This document shows, one piece after another, positions 34,051 through 45,179 of a stretch of 64,000 bases of DNA. The translations under genes were made by a program, and so were the position numbers. Under the pieces are notes generated by a model that worked only from the letters and a program-made list of their open reading frames with translations, did no database searches and was not told the DNA's origin. Within the stretch, counting starts at the first letter, position 1. Each line of letters starts with the position of its first letter. The stretch comes from Bryum argenteum. Taxonomy: Eukaryota > Streptophyta > Bryopsida > Bryales > Bryaceae. The stretch lies in assembly GCA_037043015.1 (NCBI GenBank), contig CM073328.1, forward strand, positions 607,409 to 671,408, read 5' to 3'.

Positions 34051-36400
34051 ATAAGCGTATGACCCCACCAATTTGGCGAGAGGGGATATGAAAAGTTAAA
34101 AATTTCATAGATAGTCATTTGGAAAAATTAATACCCTCTCAAGAAAATTTCATTTGTAAATTGTTACCTCTTCCTCTCTAAGATGTTACCATGAATCCTA
34201 TCGCTTGGCCCCTATGGACATGCCCTTTATCACCATGGAAAAAAAGGAAAAACAAGGTCTTGGGACTAATTTGTAATGTTGAGGTTACTTAACAGGAGAA
34301 ATCTAGTTGTTTATGGGGCCTAATGAGGGCAAAATTATCTTGTATTATTAAACCATTCCTTGTCATTGACTCAAAGGGCCTTATTTGAACAGTTAAGGCC
34401 AATCTCATACAACTCTATTTTAATAAGTGAGGACAAGTTATAACACAATGATGTTCAAAATATGGGAGTAAAAATAAATAAAAAATTTCACAACCTTAAT
34501 AGATTCACTTCTTCATTTCATACTAGTAGTATTATTTTAAAAATCATTCCTTATGAACATATTAAAAGCGTTGACTTTAACTAATATGGCCTCCTTTTCC
34601 CTTTTACAAAGCAACCCCCTCGGCTTGACACATGGAGTAATTGACCTCTTCTGTATCAATTTATGATGTGTTCTCCAAGTGGTTTGTCCAAGCATTTGGG
34701 CTCAACCCTTGGTTAAAGTAGCTTGAAGATTCAATGGCCTCAATTCCCCATGTAAAGCATCTACAATGCTACACACCATGTTTTTTAATGTCCATAATTA
34801 AAGAAATCAAGAAATGGCCCCAAGGCCATGATTGGTTCATATTTTTGTAACTCTTGACCAATTGGAATGCCAACAATGTTAAAACTTGTCCAAGTTACCC
34901 AAGTAGGAAAATTTTCCCAAATGCGTACTTATACTTAAGAAAAGCCTATGTATAAAAGATTCCTTCCACAAGTACAGAATATTCTGCAAGCTCTGCTTTC
35001 ATGCCTTCGACTGGTTTACCAGAGAGGCAGAAGCAACTTAAGTTTATGCATCCTGATTGATTGGCGCTACTTTTCTCCTTCAAAACAGTAGCAATGCTGA
35101 ACAATAGTCAGTTCACAAAGCCGTTAAGATCTTGGGTCACTAAAAATGTGATCTATAACCAACTCGGCATGACAGCATGTTCAGCTATCTAAAAATATCG
35201 GAACTAGTCTGGTTATACGGGACATAACTAGAATAGTGCGTAACTCATTCACATGTACACCAAACAACAGCAAATGGTGACAACAATCACAAGTGAGTTG
35301 GCAATCACATCAGGACAGGTAAAGATCTCTCACAAATCCAGCAACTTACTAGAGATGCGCAATACGAAAATATTTTGCAATCTAGAAACCTCCCTCACTC
35401 AAGTCAACGATTGTTGAAACATCGATCCTGCAAGAACAAAGATAGGGACCCTTCCAGATGTGAAGAAGGTCCTCGGAGATCGTAGCATATCACACTGACA
35501 AGGACAGAATCGAGATCTACGAACGTGGATATGCCGTTCGGTAATGTATTCTTCAAGTACTTCTGATGACAACTGCTTGGGAAGGGAACATGATCTTATG
35601 ATAAAAACTCATGACTTCCTCTACAAGAGTAGAATATTGAAAGAAACAAGGAAGGAGGTAATTTCGTTTTGATAATTCCCAAAGAGAATTGCAGACGAAT
35701 TTGATGTAATTTGTTCTTACCCAAGTAGAAGTGTATTGTAAGTTGATACAAGTACCAGAGTATATAAGCTTTGTCCTTGAAACAAATCAAAGTGTTCAAG
35801 TTTCTTGCCAAAAGACATCTGTTAATACAATTGATACTAGTTATGATCATGAGCCACAAGAAGATTCATTCCACTTCAACGTTTTGAATATTTTTTAATA
35901 TACATGTGGATCTTAAATCATCAGTGCATAAATACCAAGTTTATTAGTTAAACATGTTGATAGTTGATAAGAAGTATAATAAATAGTAATAGATTTGTTG
36001 GTGAACACAAGTTGCACTTTAGTTACCATAAATGAACCACATTTTTATTTTAAGTATGAAAATAAATCACGAAAATGAATTATTGGTCAAAGGTACTTGA
36101 CTTTGCTTGTGAAGTTGTATTTAGCAAACAAGTCATTTTTCTCAACAAAAAAAACAATATCAATTTGTGTATATGTCAAAATACAGTGATAAATTCCTAT
36201 TGATGAAGGAACTGAGTTTTGTGAGGCAACTATGTGACATGTTTACTTCATTAGGTTCAAGAAAATGTTTTTTTATTGATATGTAAATATACTATGAGGT
36301 GTTTCTTTTACGAACATTGCCAACTTATTAAAGGCAACTGTGTATGTCATTGACTTAGTCTATGATGATCCAATCTATGTGACAAAACAGAAGGATAATT
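34051..36400. other. AT-rich spacer without recognised genes
   Basis: Only short frames and low-complexity AT-rich sequence are seen. The longest open frame (35596-35859, minus) has no recognisable domain. Confidence 0.4.
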
Positions 36401-36409
36401 TGTGATATT

Positions 36410-36965
36410 ATTATTTCATCACATCGAAGGGAATGTTTTCTTATTCATGTGTTGTGACGTGATTCCTAATTAACTATCGTCACGCGAAAGAATGTTGGTC
36501 AATGTTCTATGACATGATTAAAAAGAAATGTCGTGTCACCTCCGAGAGAATATTCGTCGATCTATTGTGACGTCGTCTATCTGAAAGCACTGCTGTCACA
36601 TTTGAGTCACGTTGGGAGAATATTTGTCGACGTGATCTACTGTAACGTCGTCCATTGAAAGCATTGCTGTCACATTTGAGTCACGTTGGCAAACATGTTT
36701 GTATACGTGTTGTGACGTGATTTATATGAAAGCACTGTCATCACATCTCAAAGAATGTTTGTCAATGTACCATAATGCAACTCATCTGAAAGCGGTATTG
36801 TCATGTCCGAGAGAATATTTGCTAATGTATTGTGACGTTATTCATCTGAAACTAGTGCTATTACGTCCAAAAGATGTTTGTTGCTTTACAATAACATGAT
36901 TTATGTGAAATTCTAGTTGTCACGTCCAAAAGAATGTTTTCTTGTTGATGTAATGTGACATGGTA
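36410..36965. repeat. Degenerate tandem array with ACGT cores
   Basis: Units of roughly 60-70 bases recur about eight times. Each contains a variant of GTCACGTCCAAAAGAATGTTTGT and a TGTGACGT(G/T)ATTCATCTGAAAGC block. TGACGT/ACGT cores resemble bZIP-binding sites, but the repeat nature is enough to explain them. No gene lies within 1 kb on either side. Confidence 0.75.
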
Positions 36966-37698
36966 CATCTAAAAATAATATCAATTTTCAAAAAGCAATT
37001 GGATATATTAATTGATGTTGTAATCACTCTTAGATCACAATCACTTCTTGTAAGGAGAATAATGAACATGTTTACTTTAGTATTTCCAAGAGGATATTTT
37101 TTTTGTAGATATCTAAATGTACCATGAGGTAATTGCACTGAAGGCATTGCCATCTTATAAAAGGCAACTAGGTGTGTTATTTTACTACAATATAATCCTT
37201 GTGACAACAGAATTATTGTAGCTTAAAGAGTATATCATACAATGTGTTTACTTCATACCTCCAATAGAATCTACTATATTGAATTATGTAAAAAATCTCC
37301 TAAGGAACATAAGAGAAGTAGCCACTTAAACTTAAGAAGGTTATGACGTACTTCAAAAGCTTTGGAATTTCCTCTTAAACAATGATCGTAAACACCTGTA
37401 CCGGAAAAGCCCCTTAACTTTGAAGAGTGATTATGACCCCTAATCTCCCTGTTAGGAGGGAACTCCCGCGTAACCAAGGATTGCGGGGATTTCGTCCATT
37501 ATTTCAATTGGCTTCTTTATCATCCATTTTGCATCTTTATCTTATCGTCTGTTTCAATTCCGGTTGTCTCTTGTCACAGCTGACGCATTTCCATTAGAAA
37601 TTCCCGCACGCTTGAGCACCGTCCATGTCTAGGAGTTGTTATAGGAGACGTCGCGAGAAAGTGTCACGCGTAAAGAAAAGGAATCTTTTTCTGTGCCT

Positions 37699-37932
37699 GC
37701 CACTTTACGCCCGCCAGCTTCCTCGGACAGTATGTAAGATAATCCCCCTTCTGGCCACTTTACGCCCGCCAGCTTCTTCGGACAATATGTAAGATAATCC
37801 CCCTTCTGGCCACTTTACGGCCGCCAGCTTCCTCAGACAGTATGTAAGATAATCCCCCTTCTCGTCAATCCCCGATTCCTTGGACAGTATGTAAAATAAT
37901 CCCCTTCTCATGGGGGGATTATTTACATACTG
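37699..37932. repeat. 55-bp tandem repeat followed by a hairpin
   Basis: GCCACTTTACGCCCGCCAGC starts copies at 37699, 37754 and 37809 (period 55). A shortened fourth copy follows. The last copy runs into its own inverted version: CAGTATGTAAAATAATCCCC (37884-37904) pairs with the block at 37915-37932 around a short loop, with a one-base difference. Confidence 0.85.
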
Positions 37933-37960
37933 CCCTCGTCATAGGGGATTACCCTATACA

Positions 37961-38076
37961 TAACACTTAATATTGATGATAGAGCAATGATAACATACTA
38001 CAATATCACAACAATGTATAACACTTAATATTGATGATAGAGCAGTGATAACATACTACAATATCACAACAGGCAT
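37961..38076. repeat. 58-bp tandem duplication upstream of the HSP110 gene
   Basis: TAACACTTAATATTGATGAT begins nearly identical copies at 37961 and 38019. One A/G difference was noticed. It lies about 50 bases left of a TATA-like site that may serve the chaperone gene. Confidence 0.85.
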
Positions 38077-38122
38077 TACAACGGGCAATTTATTCACGCC
38101 GGATGCTCAAGTGTCTGTGTTC

Positions 38123-38355
38123 TTATATAACGATGCGAGCGCAAGGGGGGGGCTTAAGCTGTAAAATAGTGTGGGAGGAAGGGAGAAGGGGCGAGAAGGC
38201 TCTAGAGGCTCCGCTGGAAACGAGGAGATGGTCGTGTCTTAATTCAGGTCTCAGGCAGGCAGGCAGGCCTTTGCTTTACCAACCGAAGAACAAAGGGGAG
38301 TCCGGCCCAGCCCAAGGGGTTCAGTTCCGTTTCTTCGGAGGACCCAGAACCTTCC
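38123..38355 (+). promoter_or_regulatory. Candidate TATA box and heat-shock element for the HSP110 gene
   Basis: TTATATAAC at 38123-38131 is a good TATA box. AGAACCTTCC at 38346-38355 matches the nGAAnnTTCn dimer of heat-shock elements, with a further TTC block nearby. If the TATA is used, the HSE would lie in the transcribed leader, so one of the two calls may be wrong. Experimental support is absent. Confidence 0.35.
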
Positions 38356-38584
38356 ATTCGCGGACCTCCTTCCTAGAACCATCACTCTCGCAAGAACAAG
38401 TCTTGCAAACTCATTAGGGCATTCCCGTTCCCTGTCTGCATTTCCATTCTATTGTTTGCTGATTTTTTTCCATACCCATTGTTGCTGCGTCGAGGCGCCG
38501 GCTGTTTATTCGTTTGTTTGGAGCGAGCTTTATTGAGGAGTCTTGTTTGCGGAGTTGTGATTTGGGGGTGGGCCGGCAGGCACC

Positions 38585-41053
38585 ATGAGTGTGGTAGGGC
38601 TGGATGTGGGAAATGAGAACTGCATCGTTGGCGTGGCACGCCAGCGCGGGATCGACGTCGTGCTCAACGATGAGTCCAAGCGCGAGACCCCCGCCATGGT
38701 CTCCTTCGGGGAGAAGCAGCGCTTCGTTGGTGTCGCGGGCGCGGCGTCTGCTATGATGAACCCTAGAAATACCATCTCGCAGATCAAGCGCCTCATAGGC
38801 CGCCCGTTCGCGGATCCGGAACTCCAGAGGGACTTGCGCTTGTTTCCGTTCTCCGTCACTGAGGGCCCCGATGGATTCCCGCTCATTAATGTGCAGTATC
38901 TGGGTGAGCAGCGTCAGTTCACGCCCACGCAGATTCTGGGCATGCTGTTGTCGAATTTGAAATCCATCGCCGAGAAGAACCTGGGGACGTCGGTGGTGGA
39001 TTGCGTGATGGGTGTGCCGGTGTACTTCACGGAGCTTCAGAGGCGCGCGTATCTGGATGCTGCGCAGGTGGCGGGGCTGCACCCGCTGCGATTGATGCAC
39101 GAGACGACCGCGACGGCGTTGGCGTACGGGATCTACAAGACGGACCTGTCGGACACGGAGCCGCTGAATGTGGCGTTCGTGGACATAGGGCACGCGAGCA
39201 TGCAGGTGTGCATTGCCGCATTCAAGAAGGGTCAGCTGAAGATTTTAGGTCATTCGTTCGATCGGTGCCTCGGGGGTCGCGACTTCGACGAGGTGCTGTT
39301 CGATCACTTCGCCGCCAAGTTCAAGGAGGAGTACAAGATGGACGTGCCGGCGAACCCGCGCGCGAGCCTGAGGCTGCGAGCGGGGTGCGAGAAGGCGAAG
39401 AAGATTCTGAGTGCGAATCCCATCGCGCCACTGAACATCGAGTGCTTAATGGACGAGAAAGACGTGAAGGGCGTGATCAAGCGCGATGAATTCGAGGAGC
39501 TGTCGAAGGGCATTCTGGAGAGGGTGAGGGGTCCATGCGAGCAGGCACTGGCGTCGTCGAAGCTGAGCGTGGAGCAGATCTTCGCGGTGGAGGTGGTGGG
39601 ATCGGGATCGCGCGTGCCGGCGATACTGAAGATTCTGAGCTCGGTGTTCGGGAAGGAGCCGAGCCGCACGATGAACGCGAGCGAGTGCATCGCGCGCGGG
39701 TGCACGCTGCAGTGCGCCATGCTGAGCCCGACGTTCCGCGTGCGCGACTTCGAGGTGCAGGACTCTTTCCCGTTCCCAATTGGGCTGTCGTGGAAGGGCG
39801 CGGCTCCGGAGACGGAGGGTGAAGAGGAGGTGTCGTCGAACAACGTGGTGTTCGTGAAAGGGAACCCCGTGCCGAGCACGAAACTGTTGACGTTCTACCG
39901 GTCTAGCACGTTCGCCATCGACGCATTCTATGCCGACACAGCAGACTTGCCACCGAACATGGCCGCGAGGATTGCGACGTTCACGATCGGGCCATTCACG
40001 CCAACGGTGTCGGAGAAAGCGAAGATCAAGGTGAAGATCAGGCTGAATCTGCACGGAGTGGTGTCGCTGGAAGCGGCCACCATGATCGAGGAGGAGGAAG
40101 TGGAGGTTCCAGTGACGAAGAAGGAACCTGCTGCGGCGGCGGCGGATGAGAAGAGTGCATCAGCTCCTGCGGAGAGCAACGCGGCAGACGTGGGTGCGGA
40201 GAACGGGACCGGAGAGGACGGCGCGAAGATGGAGACGGACGCACCGAAGCCAGAGGTGGTGAAGAAGAAGAAGACGAAGAGGACGGACGTACCAGTGCAC
40301 GAGGTGATCTACGGTGGGTTGGCAGCGGCAGAGCTGACGAAGGCGGTGGAGAAGGAGTTCGAGATGGCATTGCAGGATCGCGTGATGGAGGAGACAAAGG
40401 AGAGCAAGAACGCGGTGGAGGCGTATGTGTACGGGATGCGGAACAAGTTGTACGAGAAGCTGCAGGACTACGTGACGGACCACGAGCGCGAGGAGATGTC
40501 GGCTAGGCTGCAGGAGACGGAGGACTGGTTGTACGAGGACGGCGAGGACGAGATCAAGAGCGTGTACACGGCGAAGCTGGCGGAGCTGAAGAAGTACGGT
40601 GACCCGATGGAGGCGAGGCAAAGGGAAGAGGAGCTGCGGGGACCGGCGATGAGGGAGTTGAGCTACTGCATCTCGAGCTTCCGGGAGGCGGCCCAGAGCA
40701 AGGACCCGAAGTTCGACCACATCGACGCGGGCGAGAAGGAGAAGGTGGTAAGCGAGTGCAACAAGGCGGAGGAGTGGTTCAAGGAGAAGAAGCAGCAGCA
40801 GGACGGGCTACCGAAGTCGGCGAACCCAGTGCTGCTGGCGGCGGACCTGAAGAAGAAGACGGAGGTGCTGGACAGATTCTGCAAGCCCATCATGACGAAA
40901 CCCAGACCCGCCCCGCCAAAGCCCGCCCCCGCAGCGGAGCCGAAGCCAGCACCAGCAGGACCCGCTCCCGATGCGGCAGCAGCACCCGAGCCCATGGACA
41001 CGGACGCGCCTGCAGCCGCTGCGGAGCCCGAGACGATGCAGACGGACCAGTGA
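38585..41053 (+). CDS. HSP110-type HSP70 family chaperone (Hsp70-14/15-like)
   Basis: A single uninterrupted 822-codon frame encodes a cytosolic/nuclear HSP110-class protein, which acts as a nucleotide-exchange factor and holdase for HSP70. The N-terminal ATPase domain (about residues 1-380) starts VVGLDVGNENCIVGVARQRG instead of canonical HSP70 GIDLGTT, as in HSP110s. It includes AFVDIGHASMQV and VEVVGSGSRVPAI. A substrate-binding beta domain follows, then an acidic insertion (about 500-560, with EEEEVEVPV), an alpha-helical lid, and a Pro/Ala-rich acidic tail ending ETMQTDQ. Length matches plant Hsp70-14/15 (about 830). The start is the first ATG in a GC-rich context (GGCACCATGAG). No introns are present, although angiosperm relatives are multi-exon. 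GC content is high compared with the flanks. Antisense open frames over this gene are GC-bias artefacts. Confidence 0.96.
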   Translation: MSVVGLDVGNENCIVGVARQRGIDVVLNDESKRETPAMVSFGEKQRFVGVAGAASAMMNPRNTISQIKRLIGRPFADPELQRDLRLFPFSVTEGPDGFPLINVQYLGEQRQFTPTQILGMLLSNLKSIAEKNLGTSVVDCVMGVPVYFTELQRRAYLDAAQVAGLHPLRLMHETTATALAYGIYKTDLSDTEPLNVAFVDIGHASMQVCIAAFKKGQLKILGHSFDRCLGGRDFDEVLFDHFAAKFKEEYKMDVPANPRASLRLRAGCEKAKKILSANPIAPLNIECLMDEKDVKGVIKRDEFEELSKGILERVRGPCEQALASSKLSVEQIFAVEVVGSGSRVPAILKILSSVFGKEPSRTMNASECIARGCTLQCAMLSPTFRVRDFEVQDSFPFPIGLSWKGAAPETEGEEEVSSNNVVFVKGNPVPSTKLLTFYRSSTFAIDAFYADTADLPPNMAARIATFTIGPFTPTVSEKAKIKVKIRLNLHGVVSLEAATMIEEEEVEVPVTKKEPAAAAADEKSASAPAESNAADVGAENGTGEDGAKMETDAPKPEVVKKKKTKRTDVPVHEVIYGGLAAAELTKAVEKEFEMALQDRVMEETKESKNAVEAYVYGMRNKLYEKLQDYVTDHEREEMSARLQETEDWLYEDGEDEIKSVYTAKLAELKKYGDPMEARQREEELRGPAMRELSYCISSFREAAQSKDPKFDHIDAGEKEKVVSECNKAEEWFKEKKQQQDGLPKSANPVLLAADLKKKTEVLDRFCKPIMTKPRPAPPKPAPAAEPKPAPAGPAPDAAAAPEPMDTDAPAAAAEPETMQTDQ

Positions 41054-43161
41054 AGTGACAAATCATAGAAAATGTAGAGAGCGTGTTATGACTAGGACTA
41101 AATAGTATGAGCTCTTGATACTTGAAAACAGCCATTCCAGCCCCCGACCTGAAAGCCCAAGAGTGGTCGTGCAACTTAGAGAAGGGACCCTCTCCCTTAA
41201 CATTAATATGAGTGGCTACCTATTTTTTTTGAGGAGCAAAGCAGCGTAGTGAGGACTAAATTTTTTGCTGGTTTTGTTCCCTATTCCTCAAGTCATCGGG
41301 CCCAGCAGCCTGTAGGCATTCTGATCTTGTCAAAGCTGTCTGATTTACTACGTGCTTCCCGTCAGTTTTGTGTTACTACTAAGCTTTATGTAACTGGTGT
41401 TGAAGGTCTTGACTGGTAGGTCGGGGAATCTTGATTCAGAATTACAGATCGATGGGTTCGGACTTGGATACTGGGTTGAGAGGGATCCCGGGCCTCGGGT
41501 TTCTTTCTGCCGGTGACAGAGGTTTCTGTTTAGTTTGATGGTACAGCGTCTTCAAGAATCGAGTCTATGAGGGAATTTGGTTTAGAAAAGCAACAATGTA
41601 GAGAGTGAAGTATCAAAGCAAATTGTTTTATAGGGATGGTTTGTAGTTATTTATATATTTCCACAAGTGTGAAACACATCGCAAGAAACCGCGTGATTTT
41701 ATGGAGGATCAACTTGCCTTGACATGAAAGTTTGAGAGTAAGAAGTAATTGACAACCTCAAGATAATTAGAAGAATTTGTCATTAGATTAGGAAAAATTC
41801 TTCGTGTCAAGGTTGACTATGTAAAATAGACTTATTTTTTGAGGGATTATTTGAAGCATAATCAAAATCTTGTATAGTCTACCCAAGCAGGTAGAATAGC
41901 TGCACTCAATCTGTCAAGCTATTTGGAGTCACTCAAAGGCACTAAATAAAATCTAGTCATTTCGGAGAAGTTATATTGAATTGCTCCAAGTTAAGTCACA
42001 CATGACATTCTAGTCAAGGTTAACTAGTATTACCAACAAGCCACTAACATTAATCAATTTTTTTGATAAAGTCAGAGAAGTTATTGAATTGTTCCAACCA
42101 TATTTCAATTATTTTCCTAGTTGGGTTGACTCATTTGCTGATCTCGCTGTAGTTATGGTTGATGGATGTCTGGATTGATCTCGCTGTAGTTATGGTTGAT
42201 GGATGTCTGGATCGTTGTGGTGTTTAAAATGTAAGGACACAATGTTTGTTTTCATTGGATTCTAGCTTTTACAAGAGAAGCATGAAGTGCTTTTACAAGG
42301 GAAGCATGAAGTGTTTTATAGGATATGAGTAACACTTTTGAGTGTGTTAAGTTGTGCCTATTGATTTCACTAGGCTTTACACGGTTGTTCAATCAGGAGT
42401 TAAGAACGAGGTGGATACCATGTACGTCGTAGAAGTATGTAATGAACCAAATTGGAAGTTGTTGTCCTTCATAATAAAGCATAGTCTAACCACAACACAA
42501 CACTGTATAATATGAAACCCTCAATTATACAAGACAACACATTTACTGAACTTTGTATTGTAAAATACTGAGAGCATGTACTATAGAAATCAACATGTAG
42601 ATATAAAACATGAATTACATTTTAATATACCAGAATACTATCTTTGATAGCACTTTGAAATGATAGTGTTATGATAGTATTTTGCATACTACCAGTATGT
42701 TAAACTATCAGTGTTTTTGTCATATAACAAGTGTTGTAACATACTTTTATACCTGATTCTAAATGCTAAGTATTGTTACAACATAGCCTTGACTCTCTGG
42801 AACATGATATTGTGTGTTCCATGAGAAGTCTCCGCTTCTGTTCACTGTACAGTACTAAAATAACCGTTGCAAACAACTCCAAGAAAAGTAACAATAGACA
42901 ATTCCTATTTCAGATAAAGGGTTTGATACATTGAGCCGAACCATGCTTGCATGTGGTACATCAACCAATGTTCATAACACAGACTTCAATTGAATTCAAG
43001 TCCGGCCAGTCAGTGAACAGATGGCTACTGTTACTTGGTTTTCTGAATGCAGTACTTTGAACTATCTTGAAAGATTCCTAATGCATCTCTGTCCTGCATG
43101 GAGATCAGTCATCAAGTAGGACGATGCTCATAACAGATTGCACGGAAGAAATAGAAGGGAG
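41054..43161. other. Spacer with small tandem duplications
   Basis: The first 200 bases are probably the HSP110 3' UTR. No gene is seen beyond it. A 37-bp exact tandem duplication (TGATCTCGCTGTAGTTATGG at 42139 and 42176) and a short doublet around 42270-42315 (TTTTACAAG(A/G)GAAGCATGAAGTG) are present. The last part before 43162 is the SDR gene's 3' flank. Confidence 0.5.
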
Positions 43162-45179
43162 TTAGAGCGATGACCAGATGGGCATGCCGGGCAAACTCTC
43201 GCCACCATCCACAACAAACGTGTTGCCAGTGATGTAGTGCGAGTCATCACTTGCAAGCAACAGCACAACGGATGTCAAATCTGGATCCGCGCTTCCCCAT
43301 CTCCCTGCCGGCACCCGCTTCCTCGCCACCGTGTTCAGCCAATCCTTCTCGAACAGGCTGTTTGTGATCTCTGATCGGAACAACCCTGCCGCTATGGCGT
43401 TCGAGCGTATGTTGTACACCCCAAGTTCGAGCGCCAGCATCTGTCAACCCCCCACCACCATTCTCAAATCATCAAAAACCACCACCCTTTCTCTCCTTTG
43501 TGGATCCACTCAAACATGTGATAGTAGCTTGAAAGGATATCATGTGACTGCTTGGAGCTTTCAATCTGTGTCCACTATAAGGAATAGATTATAAACTTGG
43601 GATCTTGGACAGAAAGTATCAAAGAACACCACCTCTTCTCTACTTTGTGATTCCACTAAAACATGCAGGTAGTGATAGTAGGGTCAACATTGCAGCTTGA
43701 AAAGAAATTATATGACTGCAAGGAGCATTCGATCTGTGTCCACTATAAGTAATTGAGTATGGAATTGAAACCTTGGACAAAAATCATCAAAGAGCACCGC
43801 CTTTTCTGTACTTTGTGGATTCACTAAAACATGTGATAGTAGGTCAACATTGAAGCTTGAGAGGATGTTATGTGACTGCAAGGAGCTCTCGATCTGTGTT
43901 AACGAAATGGGGTAGAGTATGGTTGGAGTAGGGACCTTGGACAAATGGACGATGGCGGCCTTGGACACGGAGTACGCCATGCCACCAGGCAACAAGCCTC
44001 TCTCAATGCCCCCGATTGACGAGATGTGGATGATGGAGCCTCCTCGTTTCGCGGCTGCCAATCGCTTGGAAACGGCCTTGGACATGAGCCATGTGCCGCG
44101 CACGTTCGTGTTGAAGATCCCATTCCATTCGCTTTCCTCTTGGTCCAACGGCGTCCTCAATGGACCTGAACAACAATGGATAACAATCTAAGCATTTTAG
44201 AAGCGAACGTCTCCAGTAATACGAAGGTGTTAATTCTTCCACAGAAGGTTCCATGATGAACGACATTGTTCAAAGAGACAATCTGAACGAGGCAATACAG
44301 TGATTCAGCGTCGTCCGAACATTCATATGCCTCAGACAGTAAATCCGGAGAAGCAAGCGAATGTTCGACCCAACTTGTCGATCAGGTGCCGGTTCTGAAT
44401 GCATAATGACTCCAGTGGGGTTCGAAGACAATATGATTCCAGCAACAGACGTCTCTAAACAAGTTGTAACTGAACCTTACAGTAACTAGAGGCAAAGCGA
44501 TTAACGATACTACGAACTTGATTCGAATACATGCACTTAAATTCACTGTTATAGCAATCAAGACCACCGCCGTGACCTCGGTCCACCTCTGTAAGTACTT
44601 ACCCTAGCTTTGAATTCAAAATCATTTTCCCGCTTCTCAAAAATAGGAATCGGCAATCGGTTTCAACATCGGCAAAGAAATGGCAATCGGCATCAAAATC
44701 AGCAATTGGGATCGGCAATTCGTATCCCAATCGGCAACAAGAATGGCAATCAATATCATAATCGGCAATAAGAATTGGCAATCAGTCCTCGGTGAAGATT
44801 GAATGCAGGGCTTCGAGTGATTGGAGAAACGATTATTGGAGACATTGCGAGAGAGCTATGACGAGATTACGGTACCTCGCAATCCAGCGTTATTCACAAG
44901 GACGTTGATGTAGCCGAAAGCGGTCCACGCTTTCTCAACGGCGGCGTCGATGACGGCCTCGCCGGCGCTCACGTCGACCTCGACGGCCACCGCCTTCCCT
45001 GATCGGCCTGTCTCGGTCGCGGCGGCGTTAATCTCGTCGCAAACGGATTGTAGCATGTGCTTGCGTCGCGCAGCCAGGATTACATTCGCCCCGTTCTTAG
45101 ACAGCGCGAATGCAAACTCCTTTCCCAACCCCGACGAAGCCCCTGTGATGAGCGCCACTTTCCCTTCCAGCTCCGCCAT
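43162..45179 (-). CDS. Classical SDR oxidoreductase, copy A (At3g55290/At3g46170-like)
   Basis: Three exons, 44876-45179 (304 nt), 43936-44165 (230 nt) and 43162-43440 (279 nt), encode 270 residues. This is a classical NAD(P)-dependent short-chain dehydrogenase of the plant group annotated as 3-oxoacyl-ACP reductase-like or glucose/ribitol dehydrogenase-like. Its substrate is not known from sequence. The Rossmann glycine motif [12 protein letters not shown], the catalytic Ser in ISSIGG and YSVSK (Y-x3-K) are all present. The C-terminus [10 protein letters not shown] is characteristic of the group. Splice sites are consensus: CGAG/GTACC, TTCAG/GTCC, CCAAG/GTCC and GACAG/ATG. Its paralogue at 56955-57991 has identical exon lengths. 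Intron 1 holds a degenerate ATCGGCAAT-rich repeat (44640-44785). Intron 2 holds a threefold repeat that includes copies of the splice donor region. Confidence 0.93.
43455..43935. repeat. Threefold repeat of about 150-170 bp in intron 2 of SDR copy A
   Basis: CTTTGTG followed by ATTCACT/ATCCACT and AAAACATG recurs at about 43496, 43643 and 43811. Each repeat is preceded or followed by CTTGGACA, the complement of the real exon-2 end TTGTCCAAG/GT. The tandem duplication therefore copied the 5' splice site, and at least one copy (about 43770-43785, TTGTCCAAG/GTTTC on the minus strand) still looks usable. Confidence 0.75.
44640..44785. repeat. ATCGGCAAT-type simple repeat in intron 1 of SDR copy A
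   Basis: Degenerate copies of (A/T)TCGGCAA, alternating with GGAAT or AAAAATGGCAATC, fill about 145 bases. They have no coding value and simply lengthen the intron compared with the paralogue, whose first intron is 142 bases. Confidence 0.7.

Noticed and set aside
38414..41174. Many long antisense and alternative-frame open frames over the HSP110 gene
   Set aside because: They arise from the GC-biased codon use of the sense gene and show no domain of their own.
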